A stretch of DNA of 64,000 nucleotides, taken from Linyphia triangularis. Taxonomy: Eukaryota; Arthropoda; Arachnida; Araneae; Linyphiidae. Position numbers and translations under genes: made by a program. The stretch is taken from positions 1,984,001-2,048,000 of the forward strand of contig OZ021723.1 of NCBI GenBank assembly GCA_963978545.1. Reading direction: 5' to 3'. The notes under the pieces are model-generated. The model was not told where the DNA came from. It saw nothing but the letters and a program-made list of their open reading frames with translations, and ran no database searches. This document shows positions 42,473 through 53,111 of the stretch, piece by piece; position 1 is the first letter of the stretch; each line of letters begins with the position of its first letter.

Positions 42473-43540
42473 ATGGTTTCCTGTTGCTATCACCAATACT
42501 TTTATACAATTATTTGCAACGGCTGAACTTTTTTTAAAGAATATTTCCTCTTAAGTATTATCCTTTTTCATTTTTTGCAATTTCCAGTATAGTCTAAAAA
42601 TAAATATTTCGGTGATAATTTGAAAAAAACTTTACCGAATACTTCAAGCGAAATACATTTTGACTTAGTAGATAAAAAAACATTTTTCGAACCAATGTTT
42701 AAAAAATATAAGGAACCAAAACATTTGCAATGAAATGATTAGCTTATCATTGAGAAACAGACTTGCATCCAGTGAGAAATATATATATATTTTTTTTTTT
42801 TTTTAACTTTTAGCAAAAAAAAATTGCGTATCTAAAACATTTTTTAAAGCTCTCATTAGATTCTCGGTTGGAATAAACTTTTTTAAAAGCTGTAAATAGA
42901 ACTTTTCCTCCTTTTTTTTCCCTCCTTTCCCCTTGAGATGGATACGTGGATTGTCTTGGTGTTTTTTACTTTAAAATTGCATTTCTTTAAATTTCCAGTT
43001 TTCACTTTTGCTAGACTAAATGATAAATGCATTTTCATAGTTTCTTTTCATGATACTAGTCTGTGTGATACTTTCACAGAATACTTTGAATTAGGATTGA
43101 ATTATTACACATCAAAATTATTCTAAAATGTTAAAATAGGTTTTGACTATTATTTATTTTGTTAATGTTAGAAATTAAATTGAAATTGACACTTGGTCAA
43201 TTTTGCAAAAATCACTGAAGATCATAATGCTTATTCACATTTATGTTAAATTACCTTGGTTCTTTAAAAAAAAAAAAATTAATACAGTTTTTGCAATTTA
43301 ATTTCCTATTCACATTTACTGTTGAAATGGCTCGTTGAAAATGACCTTTGAAAAATTCCTTGTAAACACTGTTTGAAGTTTTCTAAGTTTAAATTCTTAT
43401 TTTTATTTACTACTATACTAGAAGATAACATGATTTGAGCTCACTCAATGTTCTACAACGATAGGTGAACCGGTTCCTACAGCGTAATCAATGATCTCAA
43501 CTCATCCTGTCCTCTAGTATATATGTTTCGTTATATTTCA

Positions 43541-43542
<2 letters not shown>

Positions 43543-43599
<57 letters not shown>
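43543..43599. repeat. (AT)n microsatellite, 57 bp
   Basis: About 28 uninterrupted AT units. Confidence 0.95.
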
Positions 43600-43601
<2 letters not shown>

Positions 43602-45046
43602 AAATATTTTTGTTTCTAAAATTCATTATTTGTATAAAATTGTGGTTTGTAACCACATTTACTAAGTGTCTCAGCTATCCCCCCCCCCCCTTCCCCATTG
43701 TTTTCTTATTTTAATGAATTTATTTCTTTGAAACAAGAACCGGTGTAAGTATTACAAAACTAGTTTCAAAATTTTTTTAATTAAAAATATTTTCTTATAC
43801 CATCATTTCGATTACGTTTACAATTCATAATAATTGCCATACTTGGAAAAAAAGAAATTTTACTCATTAGTGAACAATATACGAAGCACATTTTGCCTTT
43901 TCAGTATAATAATGCACACTACAGTTGCTCATAATTATAGTGCAAAAAACTTGGATATTTATTAGTCCTGAACAATCGATTTAATGAGTTATTCATATTG
44001 AATGATCTAGGCAATTTTTATTCTGAATTAAGTATTGAAAGTCTTAGTACGTGTCTCAAAGAAAGATGAAAGTAACCATGTTACTACTACTTTTAGGTTT
44101 ACTCTGAAAGTGCTTTTAAAGCTCTCAACGTAAATATTTGAGAAGAAAGATCAGTTAGAGAAAAGAGTATCATCAACAAAAAATATCTCTGCCTGCCCCT
44201 TCCAAGAAAATGTTAACCTTTAATCTTTTAATGTATTAGAATCAATGTTCCAAACAATGATTTAATGTTAGTGAATGTTTTTCTAGAAACGTACTCTCTT
44301 AATTTTTTTTTTCCCAAAAAAGAAAATAGAGGATAAAACAAATATTATAAGCGATGGCTTTTTCTAAAAAAAAATGTATTTTTATACTCTTTTATTTTAT
44401 TAATTGAAGTGTAATATTTCATCTGAAATAGGTACATATGCAATTTAAAAAGATGGTTTTTTGTTAGCTTGATTTAAATTCACAATCAGTCAATGATAAA
44501 AAAAATTCAGCAAATTAAAAAAGAACCATAAATTAATCTTTGAAACGATAATTAGCATGACTTTAAAGTTGATTTCAACTTTTGAATTAAGTTTTAAATA
44601 TTTATCTCGGCTCGTTAAGTGAATAACATTTAAAATCTAAGCAATTTTCAGTATCATTGACTTAATACATCAAGTACAGTTAAACACAAGTATTCTTTTC
44701 TGATTCTATTAAACACAAAAAATGGTAATTTCTATTTTTAAATAACACTTTCGATTATTAAACGCTGATTCTTAATTGGAATATCTTCATAAACACTGTA
44801 TTTAAATTATCTTTATTTCTGTTTTAAATCAATATTTCTTCCATGGTTCCAACATCCTTCCGAGGTATCATTTACATTTATAATTAAACTATGATTAATT
44901 AACAAAAGCTTGTTTATCTTCTAAACATTAAAATAGGCGCGTTTTATTACCCTAAGTAAAGAAACAATGAAAGAGCATAGCGTGACTTTCCACAAAATTA
45001 ATCTTCGTAGTTGCGTGATAGCATCTGTAGTGCCATCATTCCCCTA

Positions 45047-45058
45047 GAGATGGCGCTC
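45047..45058 (+). promoter_or_regulatory. Possible CTCF-like site
   Basis: agatggcgctct matches the core consensus published for insect CTCF (AGRTGGCGC). A single 9-bp match in 64 kb is weak evidence, and I see no second site or promoter beside it. Confidence 0.2.
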
Positions 45059-45604
45059 TGATAAACTCGAAGAGAAAATGCTATTTCTCCTCCATTAAAT
45101 TATACGAAGGGTGAACTTAATTTCAGGTTGTATATCCTCAGAATGTATGAGATGGAAATGAAGGATAGTCTAGAAATAAAATTTCATTACGATCATGGAA
45201 ATCAAATTCGTTTTCAATGAATGGGTTATTTTTGAAACATTAAAATTTAAACATTCGTCTGAATTGCTTAACCCTTCCACCGAACGATTGGTAACCAGGA
45301 ATTTAAGCACATCGACAATGCACATTGCGTACTAATCTTTTAGTTAAAGTAACAGACTTTTTTTATCATTAGTTCATTAAAAAATATATCTATATTCACA
45401 TTATGAATAAATCTTTATTAAAAAGTGCATTTTTTTTTTCAAGCGTTTTAATCTTTACATATGTTTATCTAAAAATGCAGGAGGATATAACATAAAATTA
45501 TTTTCTAGTCCCCTTATTTTACCTGTAAAATTTTATGTCAATCCTAAAATGTTTGTGTGGAAAAAGGACTTTCGGTGAAGCAAAAATAAAATATCAGGAG
45601 GTGC

Positions 45605-45740
45605 AGGAGTTTTCAGAATGAGCTGTCTAACTTTGAAATAACGTAACTGCGAAACAAAGAGCAACAGAAAGAAGAGACAAGTGGTATATGTGGACAGACA
45701 GGTATAGAATTTTAAATAAACCGGTTTGCAAAATTAGATA
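45605..45740 (+). repeat. Inverted repeat A, left copy
   Basis: Pairs with the complement of 46139-46285. Matching blocks are gcgaaaca, agagacaa, tgtggacaga, caggtat and ggtttgcaaa. The two copies enclose SINE-like repeat B (45880-45996). Confidence 0.7.
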
Positions 45741-45879
45741 TATTGAAATGTGGTGACACATTATTGTAAAATCTGTATATAGCTGAAAAAGCTAATCGTT
45801 GCCAACTTTAAAAAGCGTCTCATGATCTCGTTACTGGACAGTGCAGCCCAAACGATTACTTTTGCTGAATGCAGTGGTG

Positions 45880-45996
45880 TGGTGGTGTCGTGCACAAATG
45901 GCAGATACAACACCTTGGCACTTGTGGTCACTTTTGCCTAGCGATTAGCACGCCTGTCTACTGACCAATTAGTCCTGGGTTTGACTCCATTAGCTC
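45880..45996 (+). mobile_element. tRNA-like SINE fragment (family 3), copy B
   Basis: Contains an A-box-like tagcgattagcacgcctg and a B-box-like gggtttgactcc, preceded by acttgtggtcacttttg, and matches the complement of 46391-46510 over about 117 bp. No target duplication is clear. It differs from families 1 and 2. Confidence 0.6.
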
Positions 45997-46138
45997 ACCT
46001 TCGCTCCAAACTGGCTTTGTAACACCCACAGAATGGTTTTCAACACCTCATATCCACCAGTTTTGTTTATAGGCAAACCCGTCCAAACGGAAATGGGACT
46101 CATTGATAAATCAGTCGTCCTCACATTCACTCCCATCA

Positions 46139-46285
46139 AACAAATTTGCAAACCACTGTATTTAACATCCCATACCTGCCTATCCACCTTTCTGTCCATC
46201 TGTCCACATTTGTCTCTTGTTTTATGTCTCTCACTGTTTCGCAAATTGTATCATTTCATAGTTATTCTTTTCTGAAAGATCCTGT
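46139..46285 (-). repeat. Inverted repeat A, right copy
   Basis: Reverse-complement partner of 45605-45740. The two weak overlapping frames on both strands here (45990-46244, 46033-46275) follow from the repeat and are not supported as genes. Confidence 0.7.
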
Positions 46286-46390
46286 ATATTTAGACTAGAA
46301 CCGAATCTTTAGATGTCTCGTAAAAGACAATCTGACCTTCAGTTCAGAAGCAGAATGCTCACCTACCATGTGAGAAGTCTGTAGAGATAT

Positions 46391-46510
46391 GCTCCAACGG
46401 AAGTCGAACTAGGGACTCCTAGATCAGTGCACAGGCGTACTAACCACTAAACAAAAGTGACCACAAGTGTCTAGGTGTTATATCTGTCATTTGTACACGA
46501 GACCACCACA
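46391..46510 (-). mobile_element. tRNA-like SINE fragment (family 3), copy B'
   Basis: On the minus strand: ggtggtctcgtgtacaaatg, then cacttgtggtcacttttg, A-box-like tagtggttagtacgcctg and B-box-like tagttcgactt. It is the inverted partner of 45880-45996. Together with A and A' the order is A-B-A'-B', which is interleaved rather than one hairpin. Confidence 0.62.
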
Positions 46511-46955
46511 GGTTTATATGGATTGAGCTCCACTTGGCTCGGTAGGTGGACTCAGCGTCTATTGTGACATATAGGCTTGAATCAATTGACGGGTTGGGCA
46601 GTTTTCAGCCATTTGCGAATCAAATGTCGCTCCCTTGACGTTAAGAGTAACCATCATCAGCCCTAAGTCAGTAATCAGTTGTGTTCTAACGTTGATACGG
46701 TGCTGTACAACTCTCATGTAGCTTTTACGGAAAGTACACAATATTACCTACTAGTACAATGGCGTTTATAAAACTGACAATTATTATTAATGAGAATCAT
46801 TAGCATGTTTCTGTCCCTTAGATCAAATGCTTAAATTCTTTGTCCACAATATCTTCTGAAGAATTGTTTTATGAATTGTTATATCATGCGTTGTTATATC
46901 TTGCAAGATTATTAACAAAATTGGACTGAAAGTGAACTGGAAGCCTTTTTGATAC
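46511..46955. other. Unassigned DNA beside the Gypsy LTR
   Basis: Moderate GC content. The frame at 46559-46741 (minus) has no domain I recognise. The last five bases, gatac, directly flank the LTR and would be its target duplication if the 5' side had survived. Confidence 0.5.
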
Positions 46956-47413
46956 TGTTACGAATTTTTCCGCTGAGGCAATGATGGCACAGTTTTTACA
47001 GTATAAAAATATTTATTCTCTCTTCAGAAAACTCACAAAATTTATCCGCAGGCAACAGTGTAATCGCTCACAAGCTTCAACACAAGCTTTAGCAAAAACA
47101 ACTTCGACTACAGCGATTATACAAGCTCACTCCAGTAAACAAAGCGATCAGCTCACCTCGAAGTCCAAAGTCAATCTGAAAACTTTCCCGTTCTCCAGTC
47201 TTTTATTTACAAGCGCGTGAGACATTCGCGAAATTTCCAGCCAATTCATCGGAAAAGAAATATCTCGAAACTTCTCGATTGCTTTAGGTGTTGCCACCTT
47301 TTTCTAACTTGTATAATCGCTGTTAATAAATAAAATAAGATAAAAATAAATTACAATAGAATTTTAAAATAATACGTCACTATTTACACTATATACAGAC
47401 AATTTGTGCAACA
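46956..47413 (-). repeat. 3' LTR of the Gypsy element
   Basis: 458 bp beginning TGTTGCACAA and ending TTCGTAACA on the minus strand, that is TG...CA with 4-bp inverted ends (TGTT/AACA). It carries a polyadenylation signal aataaa near the end (agagaataaatat). It immediately follows the polypurine tract. No matching second LTR occurs in this window, so the 5' copy has been lost. Confidence 0.88.
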
Positions 47414-47426
47414 TTTCCCCCTTCTT
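47414..47426 (-). promoter_or_regulatory. Polypurine tract (plus-strand primer site)
   Basis: aagaagggggaaa on the minus strand, ending exactly one base before the LTR's TGTT. In LTR elements this RNase H-resistant tract primes second-strand synthesis; its position fixes the LTR boundary. Confidence 0.88.
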
Positions 47427-47473
47427 AAAGACTGCACGTCCCGGGCAGTGAAGTCCTTAAGAGGAAAGGCAAT

Positions 47474-49288
47474 TCAATCACTTCTACTATAATATGGGGC
47501 TAGTCGATTGTTATGTACAACTCTAGGTTTACAGGAAGGTGTCCGTTGAATCCTTACCACGACGTCGTTGATATTCTTAAGGACCACATATGGCCCTTCC
47601 CAGTTCGTCTGGAGCTTAGGGGAGAGTCCTTTCCGACGTTTAGGATTCCATAACCACACCTTGTCACCTTCCTGGAATGAACGTTCCGTGGCCTTGGCAT
47701 TGTAGCGGACCTTCATGCGCTCCATCATGATGTTGATTCTTTCTCTGGCGAACCGATGTACGGCTTCCAAACGTGCCTGGAGATCATCTAGATACTGGAC
47801 AGGCGAGGAATTAGAGTCCGGTGGTCGTCCAAAGAGGAGATCGCAGGGTAGCCTAAGGTCTTTTCCAAACATCTTTAGCGATGGAGAAAATCCGGTGGTC
47901 TCGTGAGTTGCACTCCCGTATGCCAACAGAAGCGGTGAAAGTTTATGATCCCCATCTTGCTGGTTACATGATTTTGAGATTGGTTGTTGATAAGAGAACG
48001 CCGGTGTTCCCGATTTGAACTCCGTTTTAGATGAACATCGTCTGCTCTCCGGACATGAACTTCCAGAAAGAGCGTTCCCATTCAACCGAACATCATCTTC
48101 AATAAGATTCTCTGTGATTGCGTCCGAATCATCCGCGGGTGCAGCTGATAGATCCCGGGACCTCCGTTCGATGCTTGTAACAGGAGCACGGATGTCGATT
48201 CCCTCTTCATTAACCTTGTCCATTCCCACATGAACCACTTCCTGGGAGGGTTTCATCAACGTCGCTTTCTTCGGTTCTCTTTCCGAGGCTGGAGAGGTAC
48301 TTTTCATAGATGTGGACTCTTCAGCATTCTCTATGACATTGTCTTCATGAGCTACAATCCGATATACGCACAGCTCTTTCATGTCTAGATCGTACAAAGG
48401 AACTTCGCCTCTTTCGCCTCTCCATGTTTGCAGCTTGCTTTTCTCAAAATTCAGCGTAATTCCATTTTTCTTCAAAAAGTCTAGTCCGAGAATGCACGGA
48501 TCTACAATTTCGGCAACATAAACGGTGTGCTTGTAGGTGTTAAATCCAAGGGCAATGTCCACTTGCAATTTCCCATGAACAGAGATATTACCACCAGACA
48601 CAGTTTGTAGAGAAACAGAGGGCGCTGTGTAGAGGAGTCGGCTGTTTAGGCTACGAGCCACGTCCGTCCTTACGATCGTTACGTTCGCTCCCGAATCGAA
48701 GATTAGACGACATGGAGTTCCGTTGATCTCCCCCTTCACGAATAAACCCTGGTTTCTTCCTTGTCGGGATGAAACGTGGAAACGACTGGTCGGGGCTTCA
48801 CCTGTTCTACATTGCAGCTTCTGCCCTGCGAGATGACATCTTCTTAGATTCAGTTGTGGAGAATCAGTGGTAGTGTTATCCCTTCTCTTTTTCAAATCAA
48901 GGCAGTTTCGTCGTAGATGCCCTTCCCGTTTGCAGTGCCAGCAAACGACTCTGGTCCTTCGATCACTGGCTCCGGTCCTTCGATCACTGGCTCCGGTCCT
49001 TCGATCACTGGCTCCGGTCCTTCGATCCCTGGCTCCGGGATAGCTTCTCATCATTCTATCAATTTTGCTTTCCAGTTCTCGAAGCTTACTGGTGACAAAG
49101 TCAGAAGAATTCTCGGCTAATGCACCACGCACATATCGTCGGTCTTTTCCAGAAGCTAGCTGCGCGGCTTCCACTCTCATGGCGTACACGAGGGCCGACT
49201 TCAGGTTTTTGTTTTGGGATAACCTTACCGCCTGCTGCACATCGGGATCTTGAATAGCGTCGATGAAATACTGCAGAGAAAGATCGTC
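47474..49288 (-). pseudogene. Gypsy gag C-terminus, protease and integrase tail, internally deleted
   Basis: About 604 codons open without interruption from the gag stop to TGA at 47474-47476. Counting from the GTG codon at 49238-49240: a basic repeat of DRRTGAS (residues 72-96), a CCHC zinc knuckle (C100, C103, H108, C113; CWHCKREGHLRRNC), a retropepsin-like aspartic protease with the D-S-G catalytic triplet (182-184) and ILGLDF (250-255), then a linker. From about residue 432 it continues as the end of integrase (LLLAYGSATHETTGFSP, GDKVWLWNP, GPYVVL, VHNNRLAPYY). Normal elements have roughly 700 or more residues of reverse transcriptase, RNase H and integrase core between these parts. The deletion keeps the frame. 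It is in the same frame as gag, 16 codons separating the GTG from the gag stop. Confidence 0.92.
48953..49036 (-). repeat. 21-bp tandem repeat inside the coding frame, 4 units
   Basis: ggtccttcgatcactggctc-type units start at 48953, 48974, 48995 and 49016 (plus strand); the fourth has one substitution. They encode four 7-residue repeats rich in Asp, Arg, Thr and Gly just before the zinc knuckle, a flexible basic segment that may aid RNA binding. Confidence 0.95.
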
Positions 49289-50158
49289 TCATACATCCGG
49301 GGGACAGTCAGGGAAAGCGAGGAGCGACAGTCTTTCTATATCCGATGCCAATTCTTGAAGAGTTTCATTGGCCTTCTGCTGTCTCACTTTCAATTGCAGT
49401 CTGTTGTAATCCTTTAGATGCTGCTCCCCAAACCTTAACTCCAAAGCACTTGCCAGCGCCACGAATTCTCCCCGCTTCTCTTCAGGTAGTGTCTGTAAAA
49501 TGTCAGCAGCTTCACCTCGAAGAGATGCTGCGAGATGGAATGCCTTCGAAGTATCGTCCCAACCATTCGCAGAAGCAATAATTTCAAACTGCGTTTGATA
49601 AACGCGCCAAGACGACCTCCCATCAAAAGTGGCCACTTTGATGTTGGAACGGGGCGCAATGAAGGGAGTGGAAACATTATCCCATTTAGGAGTTGCAATG
49701 GTCGCAGCTTCGCGAGTTTCCACTCTCCGTAGTCTTTCTTCTACAGCATTATGAAACTTTTCAAAATTTTCTTCAACAGCGTCTTGAAACTTTTCCTGCT
49801 TCTCTTTCATGGTGGAAACTTTGTCACCTAAGTTGTTCACTTTTCCGTTAAATTCCTCAAACTTTTCATCAACTTCCTTTCTTACTGCATTGAATACTTC
49901 TTCTTTCACGGATTGCAGAACATTTGAGGTAGTTTCTATTATGGTTGATTCCACCATTGCGGCTAGCTCTATCTTCATTTCTTCTTTGATTTCATTCACT
50001 GCTGCAGATGTTGTTTCACACTTGGCGGCTAAAGCTTTAATATCCGATGATGTTGCTTCTTGGCTGGCGGCGATTGCGGCGGCAAGTTCGGCATTAGTCG
50101 TTTCTTGGCGGGCTTGACCAGCGGCGATTGTAGCGGCGAGTTCGGCATTTGTCGTTTC
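49289..50158 (-). pseudogene. Gypsy gag, 5'-truncated, with premature stop
   Basis: Open from the SINE junction (a TAA formed across 50159-50161) to TGA at 49289-49291. From the N-terminal side: two Ala/Glu-rich 18-residue repeats around ETTNAELAA; a long coiled-coil-like region rich in Glu, Lys and Val (about 80 residues after the GTG at 49997-49999); then a capsid-like domain with FDGRSSWRVYQTQFE, AFHLAASLRGEAADILQTLP and ALELRFG, typical of arthropod Gypsy gag. The TGA is a single-base-type nonsense change: sense reading continues at once in the same frame with gag-like residues. The original start codon is missing, so no intact protein can be made. Confidence 0.88.
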
Positions 50159-50160
50159 TT
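50067..50160 (-). repeat. 54-bp tandem repeat in gag N-terminus, 2 units
   Basis: gcggcgattg begins at 50067 and again at 50121 on the plus strand, with the shared gttcggcatt and gtcgtttctt blocks. It encodes two 18-residue repeats; more units may have existed before the truncation. Confidence 0.85.
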
Positions 50161-50270
50161 AGACAAGCCAACATACATTTACAAAAACCCATGCCTAACA
50201 CGGGACTCGAACCCGCAACCTCGCGGTCTAGAAGCTAGCACGCTAACCACTATACCGTTTGGTCGGCCTC
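50161..50270 (-). mobile_element. tRNA-derived SINE (family 1), copy 3, 3'-truncated
   Basis: It has the family start (gccgaccaaacggtatag on the minus strand, from 50268), A box and B box (ggttcgagtcccg) but stops at the ttggcttgtct block. It lacks the last ~65 bp found in the full copies, and instead joins gag sequence directly. No target duplication is found on either side. Confidence 0.9.
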
Positions 50271-51065
<795 letters not shown>

Positions 51066-51414
51066 AGTGTCACGTAGAAAAAGCTTTGTTTGTTTCTTGT
51101 TCATTTAATTATTATAAAAGTATTATTTGTCGGACATTCAATTTTTTTAATATATAAATAATTAAAAGTGTCCCAACAAATTTAAGTTAAAGTACCAAAA
51201 TACATTGGGAAAAAATTTCTTTAATTTTTAAAATATACTCTCAATTTTTCATTCCTTAACAAGAGTTAGCTAACATATCTACGTCTATATAAAAAAAAAT
51301 ATTTATTTAATTGTGTTTAATGAGTATTTAAAACTTAACGACCAAAGTGTGATCTAATTGCACCAGTTTTACACAATTTTTAATTTATTTAAAATTTTAA
51401 TTTTATAGGCAAAT

Positions 51415-51587
51415 GATACACAATGATTCTCTACAGAGAACCTACTAGAATTATAAATATAATTTGATGGCTTTTTTTTTTTTTTTTTTTTTTTTTTTCA
51501 TAGTTTTATTTTGAAGGTATTTAAAATTATCCACTTATAAAAAATTATATTCTAATAGGTTCTCTGTTCTGAATTATGTACTTTAAA
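51415..51587. mobile_element. Small foldback element around a poly-T tract
   Basis: The left arm contains acagagaacctactagaatt; the complement of the right arm contains acagagaacctattagaata. The arms are about 45 bp long and flank a 28-bp T run (51471-51499). It looks like a MITE remnant, but no target duplication was found. Confidence 0.6.
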
Positions 51588-52534
51588 TTACGTCAAAAGT
51601 TGTTTATTCGATTAATTCAAACTCAAGTTATCACTGGTGATGAGAAGTCTTAGACTGACAAAACTTAATTCCTTAAAGTTTGCAGTAAGGATCTTTTAAC
51701 AGTGTCTGCCTTTATAAAAATAAAAATCGTTTAAAAGGTATTTTAGATTTTTAGATATCATAAAGAAATAAGTATCATTTTAAAGTTACCAATTTTAGAG
51801 TAAATAACCGCAGATGTTTTTTCTTTTTCACAAAACTTTCCGATTTCCAATGTATACTGGTACTTTAAAATTGCATTTTTAATTTTAAGGTATCAGTAGT
51901 AGTGTCCCTGTTTGTAGTGTACCAGGTTTCAAGACATAGCTTAAGCCAATATATTCCAATCCTACACAAGAAAGTGTCTAATCGGTGGATTGATGATAGA
52001 GGATATTAACTGAAATGATAAATGTCGAAAATTCCTCTTTGAAGAAATAGTTAAATTTCTTTCGTCTGTTTCACGTTTTGTTCTTAATCCACCATTAAAA
52101 ATTAAATAATAATTTTTAAAGAAAATTTAAATTTAATGTTTTCCCAATTTGCATGAGATTTCAGAAAAATTTTGTAACAAAACTTTTTCCAAACTCAACT
52201 TTTTCCTAAACTTTCCAGTGTACACTTATTTTCTTCAATATACCTTCAAAAAATGTTAGTGAAGTAATACTACAAGAAACTAACTTTACGATAACTGGAA
52301 AGGTATTTTATTAGAACATGTATTTTATATTTTAGATTAAGGTTCCGTGTATAGATACTTACTTCACTTATGCACATATACTCCTTTATTTTATAACACT
52401 TATCAATCTAGCTAAATATCACTTCGAAATTATTTTGCAAACATTTATATTTTTTAACTTTTTGCCTCCAGTCATTTAGCCGTTCCATATGTCAGAGAAA
52501 CTCCTACTAATGATCATTTTCTATTCTCGCATTG
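51588..52534. other. AT-rich DNA, no gene seen
   Basis: No coding signal, RNA-gene box or paired terminal repeat that I can support. Confidence 0.5.
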
Positions 52535-52884
52535 TTACATTTTTCTAGCTCGGTTCAATTAAAAATAACTTTGTATAAAACCTTGAAATACTGGTGAGTA
52601 GGATCGAAAATTATCACTTAGTAGAATAATTAAAAACTTGAAAATAGCGTCTAATATATTTTATTTTACATTTGAAATCCTTACGTCAATGCCTATGGAG
52701 AGGCTCAACCTGCAATAGTCTTTCGTTTTTTTAATTTTCATTTATAAAATAAAATATACTAGACGCTATTTTCGAGTTTGTAATTCATGTCATACCATAA
52801 AGTGATCATTTTCGTACCAACTCACCAAATTTCAAGGTTTTTTACCAAGTAGTTTCAAAATGCACTGGGCTAGAAGATTGTAGC
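52535..52884. mobile_element. Foldback MITE, about 350 bp with ~150-bp arms
   Basis: The left arm reads ttctagctcggt, then ccttgaaatactggtgag, cgaaaattatcactt and aaaatagcgtctaatatatt. The complement of the right arm reads ttctagcccagt, ccttgaaatttggtgag, cgaaaatgatcactt and aaaatagcgtctagtatatt, in the same order. The centre (about 52685-52730) is unpaired. No frame and no clear target duplication. Confidence 0.82.
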
Positions 52885-52933
52885 ATAGCGAGTATGGGGA
52901 ATGATCCTTACTATGAGTTCCTCTTATCCAAGG

Positions 52934-53099
52934 AGCCGACCAAACGGGGATAGTGGTTAGCGTGCTAGCTTCTAGACAGCGAAGTTGCGGGTTCGAGTCC
53001 CGTGTTAGGCATGGGTGCTCGTCAATGTATGTTGGCTTGTCAAATGCGCATTATAGCCCTCGTGTTGCTGACGGCGCATGATAATCTGAAAAAAACCTA
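52934..53099 (+). mobile_element. tRNA-derived SINE (family 1), copy 4, full length
   Basis: Starts gccgaccaaacggggatag, with A box tagtggttagcgtg and B box ggttcgagtcccg, and ends gataatctgaaaaaaacc. It is flanked by a perfect 12-bp target duplication tcttatccaagg (52922-52933 and 53100-53111). It lies 50 bp beyond the foldback MITE. Confidence 0.92.
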
Positions 53100-53111
53100 T
53101 CTTATCCAAGG

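Larger units (their letters stand above)
41918..45600. other. AT-rich DNA, no gene seen
   Basis: Contains a T run (42440-42469), a C run (43680-43690) and the TA microsatellite at 43543-43599. The frame at 42938-43126 has no recognisable domain. The stretch near 45030-45060 is GC-richer and holds agatggcgctct, listed separately. Confidence 0.55.
46956..50160 (-). mobile_element. Broken Ty3/Gypsy LTR retrotransposon
   Basis: In minus-strand order: gag (broken by one stop), zinc knuckle, aspartic protease, integrase C-terminal part, polypurine tract and 3' LTR. Reverse transcriptase, RNase H and the catalytic core of integrase are absent, removed by an internal deletion whose junction lies near 47945-47960. 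The 5' LTR, primer-binding site and start of gag are missing; the sequence stops at 50160, where a truncated SINE begins. The domain order and the chromodomain-free integrase tail fit arthropod Ty3/Gypsy elements, as known for that family. It cannot move on its own. Confidence 0.93.

Noticed and set aside
47715..50117. Several forward-strand and alternative-frame reading frames over the Gypsy element
   Set aside because: They are antisense or shifted shadows of the gag/protease/integrase frame, which alone has domain motifs.
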